A stretch of DNA of 64,000 nt from Acephala macrosclerotiorum (taxonomy: Eukaryota; Ascomycota; Leotiomycetes; Helotiales; Mollisiaceae): assembly GCA_014904845.1 (NCBI GenBank), contig MU119261.1:8516-72515 (forward strand), read 5' to 3'. Made by a program: the position numbers and the translations under genes. Below the pieces are notes generated by a model. It was not told where the DNA came from and did not search any database. It saw only the letters and a program-made list of their open reading frames with translations. How positions within the stretch are numbered: position 1 is the first letter of the stretch; each line of letters opens with the position of its first letter. Positions 57,475-64,000 of this stretch are shown here, piece after piece.

Positions 57475-58001
57475 TTTCGCGAGTGTTAGCAGTTCGTGAA
57501 TTGTGTGATTTTGGTGCTGATCTCCAGAAAAATATTTTGGCGGGGTCGAGATAAAATCTTGGGTGGAGTGGGGCGGAATCTTATCTTATCTTGGGGCTCC
57601 CGCTCAATCTCGGTCTTGGCATGGAGATAAAAAGGATAAGGCTAAAACCCGCTCTGGATTTCAAATCCATGAGGGGTTGACGACTTCGGGACCGATGTTC
57701 GAGATGCTCGATCACATCATTTGCTGCAAGCGTTGCATGGTATGAAACAGGTCGGGTTTATGGTATAGATGATTGGTAATTATCAGAATTCCGTGCTGAG
57801 AAGTGCATATTTAGCCATATCTCGTCTCTTGTTAGTAAGTTATAATGTGGATATAACTTCGCCCCTTCTCGAACGCACCACCGACTTTCATTCCATCTAC
57901 CCCGCCATCTCTCACACGTGATACCTACCAATCCTGTTATCAGACCACCTTCTTCCTTCCACAAGCTAAACAACTACACAACAAGCAAAAGATACTTCAC
58001 G
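57475..58001. promoter_or_regulatory. Divergent promoter region between CNS1 and glutathione transferase genes
   Basis: 527 bp shared upstream region of two divergent genes. The GTG that opens the longer transferase frame (57918) lies here and was not used as a start. No specific sites identified. Confidence 0.4.
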
Positions 58002-58778
58002 ATGGGTTCTACCGGCACTCCCAGCATCATCCTCTACACCAACCACGGCTGCCCCTGGGCTCACCGTGCCCACATCGCCCTCACAGAACTCGGCCTTCCC
58101 TTCACAGAGGAGATAATCGACCTCTCCGTCCCCCGCACACCCGAATACCTCAAGATCAACCCCCGCGGCCTCGTCCCCTCCCTCTCCTACAACGGAACCA
58201 TCATCACTGAATCCGGCATCGTCGCCCAATTCCTCGCCGACGCCCATCCTTCCCACCTCGAGAAGACGAGCTCAGAGGAAGGAGGAGCTCTCCAACGAGC
58301 TAGGATCAATTTCTTCGTCGATGCGTATTTTAGTAAAGTGAATAGTAGCTTTTATCCGATTCTGAGGGCGCAGGGAGAGGAGAAGGAGGTCGAGGTTGGG
58401 AAGTATGTTGATGCTGTCGTTAAGGAGTTGGAGCCGTTGCTTCAGGATGCGAATCCGTACTTTGGGGGAAGCAGCAAGTTGACTTTGGCTGAGGTATGTT
58501 CATTCGTTCAGTCACGAGGGGCAAGAACTATGAAAATCTGACTAGAACAGGTTTTGACTGGATCATTCCTGCTTCGCGTCCTGACGCATGGCAACTACCC
58601 AGAACTGAACCTCATTCCCAAGAGTCTTACAGAGGGTCTTCAGGCAAAGACTCCTAATTTCTGGAAGTGGGCGAATGCTGTTATTCAGGATAAGGGTGTC
58701 ACTGCAGGTATCTGGGACGAGAAGGGAGTTGCTGAGAGAACGGCATCGAGGGTTGAGAAGATGAGGGCTGCCAAGTGA
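58002..58778 (+). CDS. Glutathione S-transferase, omega-like
   Basis: Cytosolic thiol transferase with thioredoxin-like N-terminal and helical C-terminal domains. Exons 58002-58493 and 58551-58778, 57 bp intron (GTATGT...GAACAG), give 239 aa, normal for the family. The N-terminal motif TNHGCPWAHRAHIALTELGL has a cysteine in the CPWA position, typical of omega-type glutathione transferases that use Cys rather than Tyr/Ser. RGLVPSLSYNGTIITESGIV supplies the cis-proline and the ES glutathione-binding pair. The C-terminal domain has LQRARINFFVDAYFSKVNSS and LTLAEVLTGSFLLRVL. A longer frame opens with GTG at 57918. I use the ATG giving MGSTGTPSIILY. It could act on glutathionylated thiols, xenobiotics or reactive aldehydes. 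Confidence 0.93.
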
Positions 58779-59649
58779 AGCGCCTAGTGTCTTTGAAAGA
58801 CGTTGAATGATCTGATAGTTGGCAGGTTATGATGAAAATGATTCAATGCAATGTATTTGAAGCATATCGTGGTGTGGCGAGAAGATATCGCCATCTTAGA
58901 CCGAACCCCGTGTATTCGGATTGCCTGTTTGGTCTTGCAAAGTTTCTTTGCCTCCCTTGTGCCAATTAGTTTTGAGTTACTCCGCTGTTTCATGCTTGGA
59001 TGTTGTTCTACCGAAATTGCAAGAGCGGTTGATTCGATGAATATATGCGCGAAGTTGCGCATCTAAATTCAAGTACCATAGTTCTTTGTTTGCGTAATTA
59101 TTGCATCTCAAAGCCCAGGACGAAGTCAATTCACATTCCATCGAAGATTTAAAATGACCGTCATACGATGTTTCTCGACAAGCCGGGGTACCTATCGGAC
59201 ACGAAAACTCTATTTAGATTTCTGGGAATATGCCTCGAATGCCGAGTCCGAACTCTAGGATCCGAGCTCTCGGCTTCGGATCTTAAATGCTTCCATAGAA
59301 CACGAGGGTTGATGTGGAGTCGTAAATTGATGGAAGTGGATCTTTCAAAATAAGGTTCTCAGAAACTCCAAACTTTGTTTCTCCTTTCCTCGACTTAGGG
59401 CTTCGGACAACCCGGAATTCCAGGAGATGACTTGCGCGTGTAGCATCGTCAAGGTGGAAAGTGATCTGTAGTTTATGGGTCTTTAAGTTTGAAGGATATG
59501 TGGTGATTTTTAGGTACAAATGCTTGAATCTTCGCTCTTGAAACAGAACCTTTCTTCATCATCACTTTTTCTCTCTTCTCCTTCCACGCAATATCTGTGC
59601 TGTGGCTGTCGCTCATTGATTTCCTTTCGTCACGACTGCAATCGTCACA
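58779..59649. other. Intergenic, nothing recognised
   Basis: About 0.87 kb between the transferase and the chitinase, containing the 3' flank of one and the promoter of the other. Frames on both strands look non-coding. Confidence 0.4.
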
Positions 59650-61056
59650 ATGCATTGCACTGCCCTTCTTTCTATTGCAATTTTCTGTAACGCTGTGCTT
59701 TCAACACCGCTATCATCAAGCTATGGACGGTATTCTCCTTATGCGAGCGGGAGACTCGAATCAACTGGACTCCGAGCTGTAGGATACTTTGGCAACTGGG
59801 TAATCTCGACCCAACTCCATATCTTTGATTAGACAGCTGATAAACTCAGGATATCTACGCACGCAACTTCTTCGTCACAGACATCGACACTTCGCAACTC
59901 ACCCACCTCATGTACTCCTTCGCAAACATCAACACCACCACTGGAGAAGTGTAAGCCAATTTCAACCCCTCAGCTACCCCACACTAATACACCCAGTATC
60001 CTTAGCGACGAATGGGCGGACCTCCAATATCCCTACCCGGGCGACGACACCTCCGCAAACGGAACAAACGTCTACGGCGGCATCAAACAACTCTTCCTCC
60101 TCAAAAAGAAGAAGCGCTCGCTGAAGACCATGCTCTCTATCCTCGGCGCTACCTACTCCGCCAAATTTTCTCCAATCTTAGAATCCGAATCTCTCCGTGC
60201 CAACTTCGCCTCAACAGCTCTCAAGCTCATGACCGACCTCGGATTCGACGGCATAGACATCGACTACGAATACGTCCAAAACGCCACAGAAGCTAGTAAC
60301 ATGGTCGATCTCCTCTCCAAACTGCGATCAGGAATGGACGCTATATCCTCCAACACCTCTTGTTCCCCATTCCTCCTCTCATACGCCTCTCCTGCCGGAC
60401 CATTGAAGTACACACAGCTAGACATGCCCGGTATGGATCAATACCTCGATTTCTGGAACTACATGGGTTTTGACTACGCCGGAGCATGGGACACGATCGC
60501 GGGGCACTCCTCCAATCTCTTCGCTTCCAAAGACAACCCTTTATCCACACCATTCAACACCTCCACAGCAATTAACTACTACCTAACCACCGGACAAGTC
60601 CCTGCTTCGAAAATCAACCTCGGTTCTCCGCTATATGCACACGCATTCGCCGGTACCGAAGGGCCAGGAAAGCCATTCAACGGCACCGGAACCGGAGGCT
60701 CATTCGGCATTGCTGGGATATGGGATTATAAAGCTCTCCCAGTTTCTGGCTACAACGCTACTGTCTACAATTCTAAGAAGCTTGGGGCGAGTTGGAGTTA
60801 TGATTCGGCGAAGAAGTATATGATTAGTTATGATACGCCGGCGATTGCGAAAGAGAAGGCGCAGTGGATTATGAAGATGGGGTTAGGTGGGAGTATGTGG
60901 TGGGAGGTTAGTATGGATAAGAATGGGACGGAGAGTTTGATTGGGAGTACAGTGAAGACGTTTGGTGGGGTTAAAGTTTTGGACTCAAGTGAGAACCATC
61001 TGAGCTATCCTACCAGCAAGTACGAGAACTTGAGGAAGGGCTTTCCGGGAGAGTAG
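59650..61056 (+). CDS. Secreted GH18 chitinase
   Basis: Extracellular glycoside hydrolase of family 18, hydrolysing beta-1,4 linkages in chitin. Exons 59650-59799, 59850-59950 and 59997-61056 (introns about 50 and 46 bp) give 436 aa, matching fungal single-domain chitinases. The N-terminus MHCTALLSIAIFCNAVLS is a signal peptide. AVGYFGNWDIYARNFFVTDI begins the TIM barrel, SILGATYSAKFSPI holds the family's SxGG-like loop in variant form, and the catalytic motif DGIDIDYEYVQ keeps DxxDxDxE including the acid/base Glu. MGFDYAGAW and GGSMWWEVSMDKNG are later barrel strands. N-glycosylation sequons are frequent. No chitin-binding module or GPI tail is seen. Likely roles are wall remodelling or saprotrophic chitin use. 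Confidence 0.95.
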
Positions 61057-61160
61057 AGGGGTCGACAGAGTATTCTCGGTTTGGAGAGAGGTTCGTTTCT
61101 TGTGTGTATATTCGCTTTAGTTCATATCCATACCCTTCATTCAAAGTCCAGCATACATAC

Positions 61161-61957
61161 TCATTTCTCATTGCCACGCATCATCTGATCCAGTCGTTGA
61201 CTTTCACCTTCCGTAATTCCACTAGCTGGCGCCGACCTCTCAATCTCTTCTCTTCTCCGCCTTATCCTCAATTTTCCGATTCTCGAAAGTCCCCTTCCAG
61301 CAGCGTTTCCACATCTCCCGACCGCTCTCGGAAAGTGTGCCAAAGACCTCACGGACTCCCAGCCCCACCTCCAGCACACCCCGACCCATATCAGATCCGT
61401 AAGTCTGCATCAGCAAAAGTCAGCACAGCTATGCCTTCCCATTGATCTACCCCAATTCCTCACACAGCAAGAACGACTTACAACAAGAACCCCAAGAGCG
61501 CAATCGTCACCCCACCACCACCATCAAACTCCATAATCGCCCAAATACCCCTAAAAGCATTCCCACCCATCAGCCCCACCACCAGTATCACCACTTCTTC
61601 GACCACTACCCCTGCATGAAGGGGTACAATCCATCGTCCCACTCTGATTCTCTCTTCTTCTGTGCTGAAAAGGTTGAACCCTACAACTAGGACGCCGACG
61701 ATGTCAAGAAGAACGGAGAGGGTCAAGGTTATGATTAGAATTTCAAGGATGCGGCTTGAGGAGGTGTTAGCTGTGAGGCGGGAGCGGATAAGGAAAGGGG
61801 GAGGGTCAAGGACATACTTGCGGCGAGGATCAGAATGATCATCATGATAGCTGACGAAAATCGTAGTTTGGAGCAACAACGCAAACGCAAAAAGCCCATG
61901 GATAGGCACGCAGAGTCGAGAAATGGCGAGGGAGCGTTTATCGACGGCGGCTACCAT
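61161..61957 (-). CDS. Small multi-span membrane protein, hypothetical
   Basis: Not recognised by family. The three-exon model (61957-61818, 61754-61482, 61404-61161) gives about 218 aa in phase. The first intron (GTATGT...CTCAAG, 63 bp) is optional because the region also reads through. Four hydrophobic segments are visible: LCVPIHGLFAFALLLQTTIF, ILEILIITLTLSVLLDIVGV, VVVEEVVILVVGLMGGNAFR, and VTIALLGFLLLTDLIWVGVC spanning the second intron. The C-terminal tail is Arg-rich and cytosol-like (KLRIRRRREEIERSAPA). The retained-intron form would add Pro/Arg-rich residues between TM1 and TM2. Start ATG (61957) gives MVAAVDKRSLAISRL. Convergent with the chitinase. Confidence 0.6.
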
Positions 61958-62610
61958 TTTTCCATACTCGTCTCTTAGTCTTCGAGATCAAAGATCCATT
62001 CGAAGTGAGAAGTGAGAGGACAGAATCTCAGACGCGACCACAGGCAGAATCAGAAGACAGAAAGGATTGAATGTAAAAGGGACACCGCAATCGCACTCAT
62101 AGTATGCACATTAAGACCAACAGTATCAATATTGAACAACAAATTCTCCGAATCCAGACCGTGCTCCGTCCTCGCTCCACCCCCTATCGACCGATCTGGG
62201 GTAACTCCGCAAGGAGACACACTCCAAGATTGGCGAAGACCCAGCACTGACCCCTGTACTCGCTGCAAGACCACGGCACTGCAAGGACATTAAAGGCTTG
62301 TTCACCGTTTATCGCGTCACATTCTTTCGATCAGACGAATCATTCAAACACTTTTCTGAAAACCAAGGAAGGATAGAAAGTGACGGCGCAAAGATAAGAC
62401 GAAACCGGTCAAAGCGCGCAGCACTTGGGCACGAGACGAATTTTCAAGCTTGGGAAGAACATTTAATTAGGATTAAGAGAGCCACCTATCGTACAGACAA
62501 TGAAAAGAACACGGGGAGCAAATGCAAATGCCAAAGGGAACGTCTTTGCCATCAGTGCCAGATACGCCAAAATCCCAATCTCAGGATAAAAATAGGCGCC
62601 TGAAAGTCGG
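61958..62610. other. Intergenic, nothing recognised
   Basis: About 0.65 kb between two minus-strand genes, containing the promoter of the membrane protein and the 3' flank of the acyl-CoA synthetase. No signal recognised. Confidence 0.4.
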
Positions 62611-64000
62611 TCACTGGTATGCTGCCTCAATCTTATCAGCATACAGAGGATAAATCTTTCTCCGCTGCAGCTTTTGAGCCGGAGTCAGCAAGTCCTGTAT
62701 TCAGTCAGCGTGAATCTCCGTTTCACAATATCCATAGACTCCACGTACGTTCTCAGTCGTCCATTCTCTATGCGAAAGGATGACTGCCGTCGGTGTCTCA
62801 AATCCAGGTAAGCTTGCTTTCTTTGCCTCAGCACACAGCTGATCCAGAACAAGCTTCGAGGCAACCGGATTTCCGAGTAGTTCGTTATAGGCTATGCCTT
62901 TAAGGGGAGCACGAAGGTTTTCATCAACGTGCTTGTTGGCAAGCTGCAGAAGCACCTCGTGCCGAGGAACAACGATGACGACAATGCTGCTCTGCTCCCC
63001 TGTAGCGTATACGCAACAATTGGAGACCACATTTGATCCTCGGTAGATTGATTCGAGCTGTGATTTAGGTTAGGTTAAAGCCCTAATCTAGATAGGTTAT
63101 AGACTCACCTTTTCAAGCGCGACATATTCACCATTCTTGACCTTGACGAGGTTCTTCTTTCGATCAAGAATCATCAAATGTCCGTTATCAGCCCAGGCTC
63201 CGATGTCGCCGGTCTTGAACCATCCACCAGGTGCCATAGCTTTTTCTGTCTCCTCTTCATTCTCATAGTAACCAGTCATGACTGGATCTCCTGTACTCAA
63301 GAGTCAGCGTGGTATCGAAGAGTAGTAATGCATGAACATGAAGAATATCAAGAGGCTTACCTCTGATCCAGATTTCTCCCCTGTTGTCCTTGGCGAAAAA
63401 GTTTCTTTCGGCAAAATCGACCAACTTGATTTCGATGCTTGCTGGAACATCTCCCAGAGTATTGTCTGTCCATTCGAGGGGATCTTGAAGAGCTCCCATA
63501 CTATGACTGTCAGCCCAACCTAGCCTCCTCAATTTTCCTTGACAGGCTGGGACATTGCAAATGCGGCATGGATTCGCACTTACGCAGTAGTCTCGGTCAA
63601 CCCATAGCCAATGATCAGAGGCGCCACAGTATATGAAATAAAGCGGCGCGTTTCTTTCCCAAGTAGACCAGCTCCATTGAAACAAGCACGTAGTCTACCA
63701 CCAAATTGATCCTTGACCGCTTTGAAAACAATCTTATCTAAGAGCTCGACGCCGGGATACTTCTTCTCACATAGCCACATCTTAAGCCTTAGCGCGTAGG
63801 GAAAGATCTTTCTGGTGAACCAATTCTTCTTGGCTACCTGGAATCTTGGAGTCAGTATACCTCTTTCGAACATTTGAGAAAGTCCCACGATTGGTGGGAC
63901 ATTCGCGTGGCCCAGCTGTGGATGCTCGGAAAAGGTGAGACTTACTTGATCCTCAATACCCTTTCGGACCAGATCCCAGACAGTCGGAACGCCAACCATG
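62611..64000 (-). CDS. Long-chain-fatty-acid-CoA ligase, 3' part (runs off right edge)
   Basis: ATP-dependent activation of fatty acids to acyl-CoA for beta-oxidation or lipid synthesis. It belongs to the adenylate-forming ANL superfamily. Only the C-terminal part is present. The segment beginning MVGVPTVWDLVRKGI is internal to the protein, not a start. Exons 64000-63584, 63506-63361, 63290-63109, 63057-62749 and 62694-62611 join in phase with GT-AG introns of 51-77 bp. Motifs in order: FNGAGLLGKETRRFISYTVA, then IIGYGLTETTA (substrate/AMP binding), RGEIWIRGDPVMTGYYENEE, APGGWFKTGDIGAW, and the acyl-CoA synthetase signature DRKKNLVKVKNGEYVALEK. DLLTPAQKLQRRKIY with the catalytic-lysine region follows near the end, stop at 62611. 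Similar to fungal Faa2/ACSL. No peroxisomal SKL-type end (it ends EAAYQ). Confidence 0.92.

Overview
This window comes from a filamentous ascomycete (Pezizomycotina). A Leotiomycetes-type genome fits, but that is only an impression. The evidence is short introns (44-170 bp, mostly 45-65) with GT-AG or occasional GC-AG ends, an Asm-1/Xbp1-type APSES regulator, fungal MED4 and CNS1, a 2EXR protein, and extremely A/T-rich blocks of the kind left by repeat-induced point mutation (RIP). Several upstream starts of long reading frames are TTG or GTG, so every start given here was re-chosen at an ATG.

Layout. 1-880 is an A/T-rich, RIP-like block. 1316-11878 carries a three-exon unknown protein, a small protein with an N-myristoylation-type start, a sugar transporter (MFS) divergent from a bZIP factor, Mediator subunit 4, and a flavin-reductase-like gene with a frameshift. 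13133-17447 is a decayed hemerythrin-domain gene. It holds a 3.17 kb A/T-rich hAT-like element and, nearer its 3' end, a 255 bp hAT-like MITE, each bounded by 8 bp target duplications. 19282-28129 carries NCS-1/frequenin, an unknown protein, a frameshifted relic, a TMN9/EMP70 protein and, divergently, the rRNA-processing factor Lcp5/neuroguidin. 29209-38114 is a degraded stretch: a relic of a secreted-protein gene, a broken DHA1-type MFS gene, a Tc1/mariner-like MITE, an intact flavin monooxygenase, an unknown ORF and a ~1 kb retroposon-like insertion. 39520-64000 is gene-dense housekeeping: a 2EXR protein, a TBC Rab-GAP, DNA topoisomerase II, an APSES/Xbp1-like regulator, the co-chaperone CNS1/TTC4 divergent from a glutathione transferase, a GH18 chitinase, a small membrane protein, and the 3' part of a long-chain acyl-CoA synthetase running off the right edge.

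The genes do not form a pathway. They are independent housekeeping genes, with decay concentrated in two patches (13-17 kb and 29-38 kb). I found no CRISPR array, no rRNA or convincing tRNA, and no secondary-metabolite cluster. No clearly new multi-gene system is visible. The most informative structures are the doubly interrupted hemerythrin relic, the small MITE and retroposon, and several conserved-looking proteins of unknown function.
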